64,000 nucleotides of DNA from Mucilaginibacter glaciei (GTDB lineage: Bacteria > Bacteroidota > Bacteroidia > Sphingobacteriales > Sphingobacteriaceae), in contig NZ_JACWMX010000002.1 of NCBI RefSeq assembly GCF_014773245.1, positions 62,001-126,000 of the forward strand, in the 5' to 3' direction. The position numbers and the translations under genes are program-made. How positions within the stretch are numbered: position 1 is the first letter of the stretch; every line of letters starts with the position of its first letter. The notes under the pieces were generated by a model. It was given only the letters and a program-made list of their open reading frames with translations, did no database searches and was not told where the DNA came from. Positions 55,003-64,000 of the stretch are shown here, piece after piece.

Positions 55003-56001
55003 ATGTCTCAAGGCTCAAATTTTGTTGATTATGTAAAGATCTGTTGCCGCTCCGGCCACGGAGGCGCGGGTTCTTCGCATTTGCACAGAGATATATTAAC
55101 TTCAAAAGGCGGCCCTGATGGCGGCGACGGTGGCCGCGGCGGGCACGTTATTGTAAAAGGTAACGCCCAGTTATGGACACTGCTTCACCTTAAATTCCGT
55201 AAACACGTCATAGCCGGCGACGGCGACTCGGGCGGCAGTTCGTTACGCAGCGGTAAAACCGGTCGTGACGAGATCTTGGAAGTGCCACTGGGTACCATCT
55301 GCAAAAATTCAGAAACGGGCGAAGTTTTATTTGAGATCAATACCGACGGTGAGACCAAAATTTTAACTAATGGCGGCCGTGGCGGTTTAGGTAACTGGCA
55401 CTTTAAAACCGCTACCAAACAAACCCCTCGCTTTGCCCAACCCGGCGAAGACGGACAGGAAGATTGGAATATCCTTGAGCTAAAGATCCTTGCAGATGTA
55501 GGTTTGGTAGGTTTCCCCAATGCGGGTAAATCAACTTTGCTATCGGTAGTATCGGCAGCCAAGCCGGAGATTGCCGATTATGCCTTTACCACCCTCGTAC
55601 CTAATCTGGGCATCGTTGGCTACCGCGATAATAAATCATTCGTGATGGCCGATATACCGGGTATTATCGAAGGTGCATCTCAGGGTAAAGGTTTAGGGAT
55701 CCGTTTCCTGCGCCATATCGAACGTAACTCGGTATTGTTATTTATGGTCCCTGCCGATACAGCCCGCACCATCAAAGAGGAATACGACATCCTGTTAAGG
55801 GAACTGAACGAATATAACCCCGAGCTGATGCACAAACCACGTGTGCTGGCCATTACCAAATCTGACATGCTGGACGAGGAATTACAGGCCGAAATGCAAA
55901 AGGAAGTGCCTGCAGAGATTCCATACGTATTCATTTCATCTGTAGCGCAAAAAAATATCACAGAGCTGAAGGACCTGCTCTGGAAAGAGATCAACCGGTA
56001 G
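55003..56001 (+). CDS. obgE: Ribosome-associated GTPase Obg/CgtA
   Basis: 332 residues. The N-terminal glycine-rich Obg fold (about 1-160) has [15 protein letters not shown] and [12 protein letters not shown]. The GTPase domain follows, with G1 GFPNAGKST (about 168-176), G3 DIPG (about 214-217) and G4 TKSD (about 285-288). It takes part in large-subunit assembly and growth control. The C-terminal OCT domain of longer homologs is absent, which is usual in this phylum. Confidence 0.96.
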   Translation: MSQGSNFVDYVKICCRSGHGGAGSSHLHRDILTSKGGPDGGDGGRGGHVIVKGNAQLWTLLHLKFRKHVIAGDGDSGGSSLRSGKTGRDEILEVPLGTICKNSETGEVLFEINTDGETKILTNGGRGGLGNWHFKTATKQTPRFAQPGEDGQEDWNILELKILADVGLVGFPNAGKSTLLSVVSAAKPEIADYAFTTLVPNLGIVGYRDNKSFVMADIPGIIEGASQGKGLGIRFLRHIERNSVLLFMVPADTARTIKEEYDILLRELNEYNPELMHKPRVLAITKSDMLDEELQAEMQKEVPAEIPYVFISSVAQKNITELKDLLWKEINR

Positions 56002-56302
56002 TTTCTACCAATTTGGGGAGAAAGAATATTGCAGATACACTTAAAGAAGTGTAAACCCACCTTATTTATAAGTATTTGATAGAAAGCGATTTAAAGGACT
56101 TTTTTGCGAAAAGTGTAAACTTTTGTAAACCCATTTGCAATATTTTAACAATTTGTCACCCCGTAGCTTATTTAAGGGCGGGTGAGGGCAGATGGTTCGA
56201 CAGGCTCACCATGACAGTTCGCTGCCTAGACCTTTTCGTTTACACCATGCCAACATTCCCCACCTAAATTTTCTGTAATTTCACACCCTTAATTTTAATA
56301 TA
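56002..56302. other. Intergenic region between obgE and gap
   Basis: 301 bases without a gene. It has direct repeats of aagtgtaaac (56042 and 56109) with a nearby gtaaaccca, and the widespread motif ggttcgacaggctcaccatga (about 56193). A possible promoter for gap, ctaaattttctg (about 56263-56274), matches the -7 consensus loosely. Confidence 0.45.
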
Positions 56303-57301
56303 ATGAGGATCGCTATAAACGGTTTTGGCCGTATCGGCCGTATTTTTTTAAGGACTATTCTTACCAAATCCAATATACAGGTAGTTGCTATTAATGACCT
56401 GGCAGACACCGCCACCATGGCCCACCTGTTTAAATATGATTCGGTACACCGCGGCTTTAAAGGAACGGTTGGGCATACCGGTACTGCACTGATCATTAAC
56501 GGAAACGAGATAAATACTTACCAGGAAAAAGACCCGGCCAATCTGCCCTGGGCCGAGCTGGAAATTGACCTGGTCATAGAATCTACCGGTAAGTTCATCA
56601 CCCGCGAAGGCGCAACTAAACACTTAACCGCCGGTGCCAAGCAAGTAATTATATCCGCCCCTCCGGGCGATAAGGATATCCCGACAGTTGTACTGGCCGT
56701 AAATGACGGCGAGGTTGACCTATCCTCCCCAATTATCTCTAACGCATCATGTACCACTAATAACGTAGCGGCTATGGTAAAGATCCTGGACCAAAACTGG
56801 GGTATTACCGATGGCTACATTACCACCGTACACTCCATGACCGGCGACCAAAACCTGCACGACGCGCCGCATAAAGACTTGCGCAGGGCACGCGCGGCGT
56901 CGGCATCTATCATCCCTACAACCACCGGAGCTGCAAAAGCTATAACCGCCATATTCCCTCATTTAGAAGGTCATTTGGGCGGCGCGGGCATACGTGTGCC
57001 GGTATTAAATGGATCATTGACCGACTTTACCTGCAGCCTCAAAAAAATGCCGACGGTGCTGGAGATTAATGCAGCCTTTAAAGCCGCGGCCGATGGCCCG
57101 ATGAAAAATGTATTGGAATACACCGAAGACCCAATAGTATCTACCGATATATTAGACAACCCGCACAGCTGCATTTTTGATGGGCAACTTACTTCTATAG
57201 TTGGTGGGCTGGTTAAGGTGGTAGGCTGGTACGATAACGAGATGGGTTACAGCAGCCGCCTGGCCGATTTGGTAGAGAAGATTAGCCTTTTAAGATCATG
57301 A
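56303..57301 (+). CDS. gap: Glyceraldehyde-3-phosphate dehydrogenase
   Basis: 332 residues. NAD-binding INGFGRIGR (about 4-12) and the catalytic SNASCTTN (about 150-157, Cys154 nucleophile) with the partner His in ITTVHSMTGDQ (about 174-184). WYDNEMGYSSR (about 312-322) is the conserved C-terminal block. It carries out phosphorylating oxidation in glycolysis and gluconeogenesis. Its stop overlaps the start of the acetyltransferase by 4 bases, so they are coupled, and pgk follows. Confidence 0.97.
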   Translation: MRIAINGFGRIGRIFLRTILTKSNIQVVAINDLADTATMAHLFKYDSVHRGFKGTVGHTGTALIINGNEINTYQEKDPANLPWAELEIDLVIESTGKFITREGATKHLTAGAKQVIISAPPGDKDIPTVVLAVNDGEVDLSSPIISNASCTTNNVAAMVKILDQNWGITDGYITTVHSMTGDQNLHDAPHKDLRRARAASASIIPTTTGAAKAITAIFPHLEGHLGGAGIRVPVLNGSLTDFTCSLKKMPTVLEINAAFKAAADGPMKNVLEYTEDPIVSTDILDNPHSCIFDGQLTSIVGGLVKVVGWYDNEMGYSSRLADLVEKISLLRS

Positions 57302-57732
57302 TCAAATTTATAACTGCCGACGATGTGCTGCCTATCCGTAACGAGGTTTTACGAGAGGGCAGATTAACACACGATGAATGCCGTTTCCCAAACGACGACA
57401 ACCCGCAGTCCTTTCACCTCGGGTATTTTGCGAATGGCGAACTGGCTTGTATCGCCTCCTTCCATCCGCAAACCCATGGCGACTTTAAAGGCAAGGCCTA
57501 CCAGTTACGCGGTATGGCCACTACCGAACAATTCCGCGGCAAAGGTTACGGTAATTTGCTGGTGAATTTTGCTATTACCTACATGCGCGGGCAAAAGGTA
57601 AATTACATTTGGTGCAACGCCCGCAAAAAGGCCGCAGCTTTTTATCTGAGCCTGGGTTTCGAGATCATTTCACCCGAATTTGAGGTACCCGGCATTGGCT
57701 CGCACTACGTAATGTATGTTAAGATCCAATGA
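57298..57732 (+). CDS. GNAT family N-acetyltransferase
   Basis: 144 residues of the GNAT fold. The acetyl-CoA loop reads QLRGMATTEQFRGKGYGNLLV (about 64-84), with R-G-K-G-Y-G as motif A, and YIWCNARKKAAAFYLSLGF (about 100-118) follows. The acceptor substrate is unknown. The overlap with gap is notable because a GNAT gene is not a usual partner of a glycolytic gene. It may act on a cell metabolite or protein. Cytosolic. Confidence 0.88.
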   Translation: MIKFITADDVLPIRNEVLREGRLTHDECRFPNDDNPQSFHLGYFANGELACIASFHPQTHGDFKGKAYQLRGMATTEQFRGKGYGNLLVNFAITYMRGQKVNYIWCNARKKAAAFYLSLGFEIISPEFEVPGIGSHYVMYVKIQ

Positions 57733-57794
57733 AATTATGATGAAATTTCGGCTATAAACAAACACCTTTATGATTTTAACGTTGCCTATTAGAA

Positions 57795-57802
57795 TAAATT
57801 TG
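57795..57802 (+). promoter_or_regulatory. -7 promoter element of pgk (TAAATTTG)
   Basis: An exact match to TAnnTTTG, 37 bases before the pgk ATG. The -33 part is not clear. Confidence 0.45.
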
Positions 57803-57839
57803 TTGAATTTGGCCCCGTTCATAAACCATACAATCCTAT

Positions 57840-59030
57840 ATGAAAACAATAGATCAGATCAGTTTTAACGGTAAAAGAGCGCTGGTACGCGTGGATTTCA
57901 ACGTTCCATTAGACGACGACTTTAACATTACCGACGATAACCGTATGACCGCGGCATTGCCAACCATCAAAAAAATATTAAAAGATGGTGGTGCCGTTAT
58001 CTTAATGTCGCACCTGGGCCGCCCAAAAGATGGACCTACAGATAAATATTCTTTAAAGCACGTAGTTAAACACCTGTCAGATCTTTTAGGTCAGCAGGTT
58101 GAATTTGCCGACGATTGCATTGGCGAGCAAGCTCTTGAAAAATCAAAAGCCTTAGGCAAAGGCGAAGTTTTATTATTAGAGAACCTGCGCTTTTACAAAG
58201 AAGAAGAAAAAGGCGATAAAGATTTTGCAGAGAAGCTATCTAAATTGGGCGATATATATGTGAATGATGCCTTTGGTACAGCTCACCGCGCACACGCCTC
58301 AACAGCCGTTATCGCACAGTTTTTCCCGGAGGCTAAATTCTTTGGTTACCTGATGGCAGCCGAATTAAACAATGCTGAAAAGATCTTGAACGGTGCAGCA
58401 AAACCATTCACCGCTATTATGGGTGGCTCGAAGGTATCCGATAAGATCGAACTGATCGAGAAGCTTTTGGATAAGGTAGATAACCTGATCATTGGTGGTG
58501 GTATGGCCTACACATTTGCCAAGGCAGATGGTGGTAATATCGGTATATCATTAGTAGAAGCTGATAAACTGGAACTGGCACTAAGCCTGGTTAAAAAAGC
58601 AAAGGAAAAAGGTGTTAACCTGTTGTTACCCGTTGATAACGTTATTGCCGATAAATTCGCACCTAATGCGAATACTGATATTGCCAAAACTGGCGAGATC
58701 CCTGACAACTGGATGGGATTGGATATTGGCCCGGAAACGGTAAAGATCTTTAGCAAGGTAGTTGAAGAATCAAAAACCATACTTTGGAACGGCCCGATGG
58801 GTGTGTTCGAAATGGAGAAATTCCTGGTAGGTACCAAAGCCATTGCCGAAGCCGTAGCTAAAGCGACCGATAACGGCGCGTTCTCGCTGATCGGTGGTGG
58901 CGACTCTGCTGCTGCAGTAGCCAAGTTTGACATGGTTGACGATGTTAGCTACGTATCAACCGGCGGCGGCGCTTTGTTAGAGTATATGGAAGGTAAAGAG
59001 TTACCTGGCGTTAAAGCTATCAACGAGTAA
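57840..59030 (+). CDS. pgk: Phosphoglycerate kinase
   Basis: 396 residues. [11 protein letters not shown] (about 17-27) and SHLGRPKDG (about 60-68) bind 3-phosphoglycerate, [15 protein letters not shown] (about 193-207) marks the hinge and C-domain, and [12 protein letters not shown] (about 355-366) binds ATP phosphate. It makes ATP in glycolysis, following gap in the pathway and in gene order. Confidence 0.97.
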   Translation: MKTIDQISFNGKRALVRVDFNVPLDDDFNITDDNRMTAALPTIKKILKDGGAVILMSHLGRPKDGPTDKYSLKHVVKHLSDLLGQQVEFADDCIGEQALEKSKALGKGEVLLLENLRFYKEEEKGDKDFAEKLSKLGDIYVNDAFGTAHRAHASTAVIAQFFPEAKFFGYLMAAELNNAEKILNGAAKPFTAIMGGSKVSDKIELIEKLLDKVDNLIIGGGMAYTFAKADGGNIGISLVEADKLELALSLVKKAKEKGVNLLLPVDNVIADKFAPNANTDIAKTGEIPDNWMGLDIGPETVKIFSKVVEESKTILWNGPMGVFEMEKFLVGTKAIAEAVAKATDNGAFSLIGGGDSAAAVAKFDMVDDVSYVSTGGGALLEYMEGKELPGVKAINE

Positions 59031-59045
59031 TCTCATACAAACATA

Positions 59046-59087
59046 TAGTAAGGCCTGCTTGATTAAAGCTGGCCTTACTTGTTTAAC
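59046..59087 (+). terminator. Terminator of pgk
   Basis: The perfect 9-bp stem agtaaggcc / ggccttact, followed by tgttta. It starts 16 bases past the pgk stop. Confidence 0.75.
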
Positions 59088-59089
59088 GG

Positions 59090-59653
59090 CTATTGTATTT
59101 TAACCGATGTAACCACATCATTTGCATTTGGCGATAGTGTGGTAAAATTAGCGGTATTGGCAGTGCATACCCAAGAGGTGTCGGTAAAGTTATCATTAGT
59201 ATACATCGTAACCGTCCATCCCGACGGTACCGTTACCGATGATGCCCAATTATCCACAAACCCATACGCCTGAAGTTGTGCCAATGTGTAATTCCCTTTA
59301 GGGATACTGGCGGTAGCGGTGCCCGTATAATTAATGTCTTGGTAAAAGCTCACGCCTGTGGTTGTCGCACCGGTGTTGTAAACGGTTGGGCTGCCGTATA
59401 ACGCATTAGACACACTGCTAAGGTAAGTATGCACATCAGTATTCGGAAGGTTATAGTATAGGTAGATGCCGTAAGCATTATTGACCGTTTGCGTAGCCAA
59501 TGAGCCCGCGGTTGATGCACTGGTACTTTGGATATCGATAGCGGCAGGGCCCAAATTGCTTTTAGGCAGGCCGGACACATTAGGTACAGAATAAGTACCG
59601 TAATTAGCATTCCAGCTGTAATCAACTTTTGAGCCTACAGTTACCCCATTAAG
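59090..59653 (-). pseudogene. C-terminal remnant of a beta/gamma-crystallin domain protein
   Basis: The frame is open from 59653 down to the TAG at 59090, with no ATG and no signal peptide. It is closed upstream by TAG with no related sequence beyond. The last 85 residues match a beta/gamma-crystallin domain: VSFYQDINYTGTATASIPKG, then LQAYGFVDNWASSVTVP, and MYTNDNFTDTSW. The part before (VDYSWNANYGTYSVPNVSG) looks like the inside of a larger secreted protein. A GTG at 59578 could start a 162-residue product, but this looks like the surviving end of a longer exported protein. Confidence 0.65.
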
Positions 59654-59824
59654 CTACAATGTACTTTCATATGTTGAAAGTAAGTAGTATAGCCAATTTT
59701 TGTTATTTTTAGTAATAAATCAGAGGCGTAGAAATGTAAAATAAATGCCTCAATTGTTCGGATCGATTGCTCTTAGGAATTAAAGCTACTTGTGCTAACA
59801 CACTTTTTCATTTAAAAAATACAG

Positions 59825-60187
59825 ATGAATATGAAAAACCGATTTGTCTTTTTAATCACAATTTGCTACATGATCGGATCATGTGCCCCTGATTTTTCCT
59901 GTGAAGCTTGGTCAAATGATTTTAAAACGCACGATGAGTTTGATATCATCTTAAAAGATATATATCACAATGGACGAAATGTGCACCTGTCTGGTATCAA
60001 TCCAAAAACGCATGGCAATGTCGAATACTATAATGGAGGAGGATGGATTTCTCACAATATTAAACAATTTGAGATAGGAGATACAATAAGAAAGGATATT
60101 GGGAAGTACACAATCTTTGTAAACAGAAAAGGATATAAAAAGAAAATTTTGTTTCAATGTGAGGGCATTGTGTATCAGGATCGTTAA
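59825..60187 (+). CDS. Hypothetical lipoprotein, 120 residues
   Basis: It starts MNMKNRFVFLITICYMIGSC with a lipobox ending at Cys20. Mature part small, with several Gly, Tyr and Lys and two more Cys (about 26 and 113). No domain recognised. AT-rich relative to neighbours. It lies between the crystallin remnant and the S15-type hydrolase. Either an alternative ATG two codons later or the first one fits. Confidence 0.5.
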   Translation: MNMKNRFVFLITICYMIGSCAPDFSCEAWSNDFKTHDEFDIILKDIYHNGRNVHLSGINPKTHGNVEYYNGGGWISHNIKQFEIGDTIRKDIGKYTIFVNRKGYKKKILFQCEGIVYQDR

Positions 60188-60245
60188 CTTCCGTTAGTCG
60201 ATGTTTGCAATTTTTAGCTATTTTTAAAGCATCAATCTCCAATTC

Positions 60246-62114
60246 ATGAAAAGATCTCTCCTTATCGCGTTATGCTTCATCTTCTCGACAATCGCAGCAC
60301 AAGCACAACAACCCGGTGGTGCCGATGCCGCTTACGTAAAAGACAACTACACCAAGTTTGAGTATAACATACCCATGCGCGACGGCAAAAAGCTGTTTAC
60401 CTCGGTGTACGTACCTAAAGACCAGTCAAAGAAATACCCGTTTATGATGGACCGTACCTGCTACAGTGTAGCACCGTATGGTGTAGATAAATACAAGGGC
60501 AGCTTGGGCCCCTCGCCTCAGTTTTTGCATGACGGTTACATATTTGTTTACCAGGATGTGCGCGGCCGCTACATGAGCGAGGGCATCTATGAGGAAATGA
60601 CCCCCGAACTGGAAAACCACAAAACCAATAAGGATGTAGATGAAGGGACAGATACTTATGATACTATTGACTGGCTGCTGAAGAACGTAGCCAATAACAA
60701 TGGCAAGGTAGGCGTTTGGGGTATCTCCTATCCGGGTTTCTACACCACTACCGCATTATTGAGCCGCCACCCGGCGTTAGTTGCAGCATCGCCGCAGGCA
60801 CCCATTGCCGATCTGTACCGCGATGATGCCTTCCATGACGGCGCGTTTATGCTGGTAGCCAACTTCGGCTTCTATCCCAGCTTTACCAACCGCCAGGACG
60901 ATAAGCCTACGCAACGCCGTGGTAAAGGCTTTAACATGGGTACCGAGGATGGCTACAAATTCTTTTTGGATATGGGCAGCATGCGCAACTCTAATGTAAA
61001 ATACTACAAAGATACCATCCGCCTGTGGAATGAAATGATGGATCACCCCAATTACGACCAACATTGGAAAGACCGTAATGTGTTGACCCACCTGCATGAT
61101 ATTAAAACCGCAACCCTGGTTACCGGTGGCTGGTATGATGCCGAGGACTTATATGGTGCTATCAATACTTATAAAGTGTTAGCCAAAAACAACCCGACGA
61201 CACCTGTGTACTTCGCTATGGGCCCATGGGTGCATGGCGGCTGGGCACGTGGTGCCGGCGACCACCTGGGTGATGTGAGCTTTGGCGGCCCGACCGGTCC
61301 GTTTTACAGGGAGAAGATAGAGTTTGCCTTTTTTAGTCATTATTTAAAGGGCACTCCGTTGGATATGCCGAAAGTATCAACCTTTGAGACGGGCGAAAAC
61401 CAGTGGAAAACTTACAAAACCTGGCCGCCGAAAGAGGCCGAAGAAAAGAACCTTTACTTTTTGCCGGGCGGTAAACTATCGTTCACCGCGCCTGCAACAG
61501 GCAAGGACGACTACAAAGAATTTGTATCTGACCCGATGAACCCGGTACCTTTCTGGGATGGCATCACCAACGATATGCAGCGCGAATACATGACCGCCGA
61601 CCAGCGCTTTGCCGAGAAACGCCCCGATGTGTTAACTTATCAAACCGAAGTATTGGATAACGACGTGACATTAGCCGGTAACATTTGGGCCAACCTAAAG
61701 GTAAGCACTACAGGTACCGATGCCGATTGGATTGTAAAAGTATTGGACGTTTACCCCGATACGGCCAGCGCCAATAAATTCACAGGCAAAGAGGTTAAGA
61801 TGGCGGGCTATGAACAAATGGTACGCAGCGAAGCTATGCGCGGCAAATATCGCAACGGCTTTGACAAACCCGAGCCATTTGTGCCCGGCAAGGTAACCCC
61901 TGTAAACTTCGAACTGCAGGATGTGCTGCACACCTTTAAAAAGGGCCACCGCGTTATGGTACAGATCCAAAGCACCTGGTTCCCGCTGATAGACAGGAAT
62001 ACCCAGCAGTTTCAAGATATCATGAAAGCCAAAGATACCGACTTTAAAAAAGCCACCCACCGGGTGTACAGTTCCAAATTGCACCCGAGCTTTTTAAAGG
62101 TTAGGGTAATGTAA
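60246..62114 (+). CDS. Secreted CocE/NonD (X-Pro dipeptidyl-peptidase S15-type) hydrolase
   Basis: 622 residues with a signal peptide (MKRSLLIALCFIFSTIAAQAQ). The alpha/beta hydrolase domain has YQDVRGRYMSEG (about 97-108) and the nucleophile elbow GVWGISYPGFYTT (about 156-168, Ser in G-I-S-Y-P). A cap domain and the C-terminal jelly-roll (about 430-622, ending YSSKLHPSFLKVRVM) follow. Members are alpha-amino-acid ester hydrolases, X-Pro peptidases or cocaine-esterase relatives. Periplasmic. The exact substrate is unknown. Confidence 0.9.
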   Translation: MKRSLLIALCFIFSTIAAQAQQPGGADAAYVKDNYTKFEYNIPMRDGKKLFTSVYVPKDQSKKYPFMMDRTCYSVAPYGVDKYKGSLGPSPQFLHDGYIFVYQDVRGRYMSEGIYEEMTPELENHKTNKDVDEGTDTYDTIDWLLKNVANNNGKVGVWGISYPGFYTTTALLSRHPALVAASPQAPIADLYRDDAFHDGAFMLVANFGFYPSFTNRQDDKPTQRRGKGFNMGTEDGYKFFLDMGSMRNSNVKYYKDTIRLWNEMMDHPNYDQHWKDRNVLTHLHDIKTATLVTGGWYDAEDLYGAINTYKVLAKNNPTTPVYFAMGPWVHGGWARGAGDHLGDVSFGGPTGPFYREKIEFAFFSHYLKGTPLDMPKVSTFETGENQWKTYKTWPPKEAEEKNLYFLPGGKLSFTAPATGKDDYKEFVSDPMNPVPFWDGITNDMQREYMTADQRFAEKRPDVLTYQTEVLDNDVTLAGNIWANLKVSTTGTDADWIVKVLDVYPDTASANKFTGKEVKMAGYEQMVRSEAMRGKYRNGFDKPEPFVPGKVTPVNFELQDVLHTFKKGHRVMVQIQSTWFPLIDRNTQQFQDIMKAKDTDFKKATHRVYSSKLHPSFLKVRVM

Positions 62115-62115
62115 G

Positions 62116-62754
62116 ATGAATATTGCATCTATCAAATTTTTAGTTTTAACGCTTACCTGTATAATTGGATTTTCAGGTAAAAGTCTCAGCGTGTCAAAAA
62201 AAATACTTGGTGATCAATCAACAGAGAAATCGTCGAAAATAATAGTTGATGACAAAGGTTTAGTGGTACTTAGTGATACTTATAATTACAGTGCGTTGAA
62301 GATTTACAATCTTGATCATAGTACTTGGAAATCATTCAAAATCAATGATGAGTTCAATGATAAACAAATTCAACCATATGCCCTCAAAGCGGATAATGGG
62401 ACTTTAGTTTTTAGATGTGTTGGTGAAACGGCGGCATACTATGCGGTGATTGTGCATGAATCAAAGCATATTATAAAGTATATAAAGAAAACTGATATAG
62501 TATTTAAACAGGAAAGTTGGCGAAAACACCTACTGAATGTTTTCGCAGTAGATTTTGACCAGAAAAAGAATCCTTTAAAGGTTTCGGCTAATGGAACAAC
62601 AAGTGTTAAATATGAGAAAGATGCATTTTACTCACCTTTGAAAGTGACCGGCGATTGGATTCAATTAAAGTCGCAAGATTCCGGTAGAATAGGATGGATC
62701 AAATGGAAAGATCAGACAGGACAATTGTTGATTGACCTTTATTATGAAGCGTAA
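62116..62754 (+). CDS. Secreted hypothetical protein with SH3-like end
   Basis: 212 residues beginning with a signal peptide (MNIASIKFLVLTLTCIIGFSG). It begins one base after the preceding stop, so it is probably cotranscribed with the hydrolase. Beta-rich, with a C-terminal part YSPLKVTGDWIQLKSQDSGRIGWIKWKDQTGQ that resembles a bacterial SH3 repeat (VxGDWxxV...GWIxW). AT-rich compared with the gene before it, so it may have another origin. Function unknown. Confidence 0.55.
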   Translation: MNIASIKFLVLTLTCIIGFSGKSLSVSKKILGDQSTEKSSKIIVDDKGLVVLSDTYNYSALKIYNLDHSTWKSFKINDEFNDKQIQPYALKADNGTLVFRCVGETAAYYAVIVHESKHIIKYIKKTDIVFKQESWRKHLLNVFAVDFDQKKNPLKVSANGTTSVKYEKDAFYSPLKVTGDWIQLKSQDSGRIGWIKWKDQTGQLLIDLYYEA

Positions 62755-62847
62755 TTTTCTTTTGCAATACTCTCTTGATTGAAGTCGAATTTCTAAAGGT
62801 ATGTCTCTGCCATAAAAACTTTGCCAGTAGTCAATTATTTAAAACAC

Positions 62848-62900
62848 TGATTATCAAGCGTTAATTTTTGTTCACGATTGTTCACGAGTGTTCATGAACA
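62848..62900 (+). repeat. TGTTCACG array with TGATTATCAAG anchor, family H copy 2
   Basis: tgattatcaag (62848-62858), then the units tgttcacgat, tgttcacgag and tgttcatgaa at exact 10-bp spacing (62869-62898). It lies about 100 bases upstream of the quinone oxidoreductase ATG. See 11305-11360 for the other copy. Confidence 0.6.
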
Positions 62901-62996
62901 TCAATAGATCTATATTAGAGCCTGTCCCGCTTTCAAATTCTCTACCGTCAAATCAATATTTCAAACATATTGGGCGTGAAAGCTATTCCTGCTATT

Positions 62997-63980
62997 ATGA
63001 AAGCCATTATCATTACCCAGCCCGGCGCGCCGGAAGTTTTACAGCCTGCCGAGCGGCCCACCCCACCCTATGCTGATACGGAGGTATTGATCCAGGTAAT
63101 GGCCGCGGGTGTTAACCGGCCTGATGTAGCACAGCGCAAGGGCAATTATCCGCCGCCAACTGGAGCACCGGCTGACATCCCCGGGTTAGAAATAGCAGGA
63201 ATTGTAAAAGAAGTAGGCAAGCAAGTTACCCGCTGGAAGGTTGGTGATAAAGTATGCGCCCTGGTCATCGGCGGCGGCTATGCCGAATACTGCAACGTGC
63301 CTCAAGGCCAGTGCCTGCCTATACCCGATAACCTATCCTTTGCACAGGCGGCCTCACTGCCCGAAACCTTGTTTACCGTTTGGAGTAATGTGTTCGACCG
63401 TGGCCACCTGAAACCCGGCGAAAGCTTATTGGTTCATGGTGGCAGCAGCGGTATTGGCGTGGCAGCGATTCAAATGGCTGCAGCCCTGGGCAGCACAGTT
63501 TACGTTACCGCAGGGTCTGACGAGAAATGTGAGTTTTGCGAACAATTAGGTGCGGCGAAAGCCATCAACTATAAAACTGCAAATTTTAGTGAAGAGGTAT
63601 TGAAGCTCACCGATAATAAAGGAGTCGACATAATATTGGATATGATAGGCGGCGACTATACCGCGCCAAACCTACAATGCCTGGCAAATGATGGCCGGCT
63701 GGTGTTAATCAATACCATGAAGGGAAAAGACGTTCAAATAGACCTGTCGGTAGTGATGCGCAAACGGATCAATATTACCGGCTCCATGTTGCGGTCGCGC
63801 GATGTGGCCTTTAAAAGTGCTATCGCCAAAAACCTTGAGGAACACATCTGGCCTTTACTGGCATCGGGCGAAATAAAACCTGTTATCTATAAAGTATTCC
63901 CGGCAAATGAAACTGCCAAAGCGCATGCCCTTATTGAAAGCAGCGACCACATGGGGAAGATCGTGCTGAGTTTTGAGTAG
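62997..63980 (+). CDS. NAD(P)H:quinone oxidoreductase (zinc-free MDR family)
   Basis: 327 residues from the ATG at 62997 (MKAIIITQPGAPEVLQPAER). A start at 62970 adds nine residues. The MDR fold of the quinone reductase branch: GVNRPDVAQRKGNYPPP (about 42-58), ALVIGGGYAEYCNVP, and the cofactor motif LVHGGSSGIGVAAIQMA (about 144-160) with GSSGIG for NADPH. The Zn-binding Cys residues of alcohol dehydrogenases are missing. It reduces quinones or alpha,beta-unsaturated carbonyls. The family H array lies upstream. Confidence 0.92.
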   Translation: MKAIIITQPGAPEVLQPAERPTPPYADTEVLIQVMAAGVNRPDVAQRKGNYPPPTGAPADIPGLEIAGIVKEVGKQVTRWKVGDKVCALVIGGGYAEYCNVPQGQCLPIPDNLSFAQAASLPETLFTVWSNVFDRGHLKPGESLLVHGGSSGIGVAAIQMAAALGSTVYVTAGSDEKCEFCEQLGAAKAINYKTANFSEEVLKLTDNKGVDIILDMIGGDYTAPNLQCLANDGRLVLINTMKGKDVQIDLSVVMRKRINITGSMLRSRDVAFKSAIAKNLEEHIWPLLASGEIKPVIYKVFPANETAKAHALIESSDHMGKIVLSFE

Positions 63981-64000
63981 TGAGTGGTGAGCGGTGAGCG

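Noticed and set aside
59079..59273. Plus-strand 64-codon frame over the crystallin remnant
   Set aside because: Shadow of the recognisable beta/gamma-crystallin frame on the minus strand.
62888..63076. Open frame of 62 codons upstream of the quinone oxidoreductase
   Set aside because: It overlaps the oxidoreductase in another frame and begins inside the TGTTCACG array; the amino-acid pattern is not protein-like.

Overview
The window looks like chromosomal DNA from a Bacteroidota bacterium of the family Sphingobacteriaceae, most likely Mucilaginibacter or a close relative. This is an inference from several signs. Promoters fit the Bacteroidota -7 consensus TAnnTTTG, for example upstream of the tRNA, ubiD, purU and pgk. 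Secreted proteins are small and end their signal peptides in Ala-Gln. Lipoproteins are frequent, many genes have weak ribosome binding sites, and the division/cell-wall (dcw) cluster has the gene order typical of the phylum. Most genes are housekeeping, with dense families of short palindromic repeats between them. I see no prophage, CRISPR array, integrase or intact insertion sequence.

Layout. 1-10.8 kb: an AI-2E family permease cut by the window edge, a nucleoside phosphorylase, a CatB-type acetyltransferase, a Gfo/Idh/MocA dehydrogenase, DNA ligase LigA, a secreted EEP-fold hydrolase, a membrane VWA-like protein, FabG and small hypotheticals. 10.6-13.4 kb: a TatA gene too short for usual ORF cut-offs, a candidate small RNA, a DUF6624-like protein and a very repeat-rich island. 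13.4-18 kb: class Ia ribonucleotide reductase (nrdA, nrdB) and msrB. 18-27.3 kb: a thioredoxin-like protein whose signal peptide is out of frame, a serine hydrolase, sucD, hypothetical secreted proteins, a dicarboxylate-type symporter, a TauE/SafE permease and a MntA/HepT toxin-antitoxin pair whose hepT looks broken by two frameshifts. 27.3-32.2 kb: ubiD-family decarboxylase, dapA, an Hc1-like histone and an alpha-oxoamine synthase probably used for sphingolipid or sulfonolipid synthesis.

32.4-48.7 kb is a complete minus-strand dcw cluster, transcribed mraZ-rsmH-ftsL-ftsI-murE-mraY-murD-ftsW-murG-murC-ftsQ-ftsA-ftsZ. Its head carries three 10-bp-spaced GTGGTAA repeats that look like the MraZ operator. 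The cluster builds meso-DAP peptidoglycan precursors (dapA is nearby, and MurE has the DNPR motif) and the divisome. It is punctuated by repeat elements and by a strong terminator-like hairpin between murG and murC.

48.8-64 kb: purU, a GH32 fructan hydrolase, two VOC proteins, an outer-membrane barrel protein, a peroxiredoxin, tRNA-Arg(ACG), adk-obgE, gap-GNAT-pgk, a beta/gamma-crystallin gene remnant, an S15/CocE-type hydrolase and a quinone oxidoreductase.

The most unusual content is non-coding. At least six families of short inverted-repeat elements are present. One is a 130-bp three-hairpin element in two opposite copies, with compensatory stem changes. A 10-bp-period TGTTCACG array is shared by two distant loci. 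All work was done by eye, without database searches.
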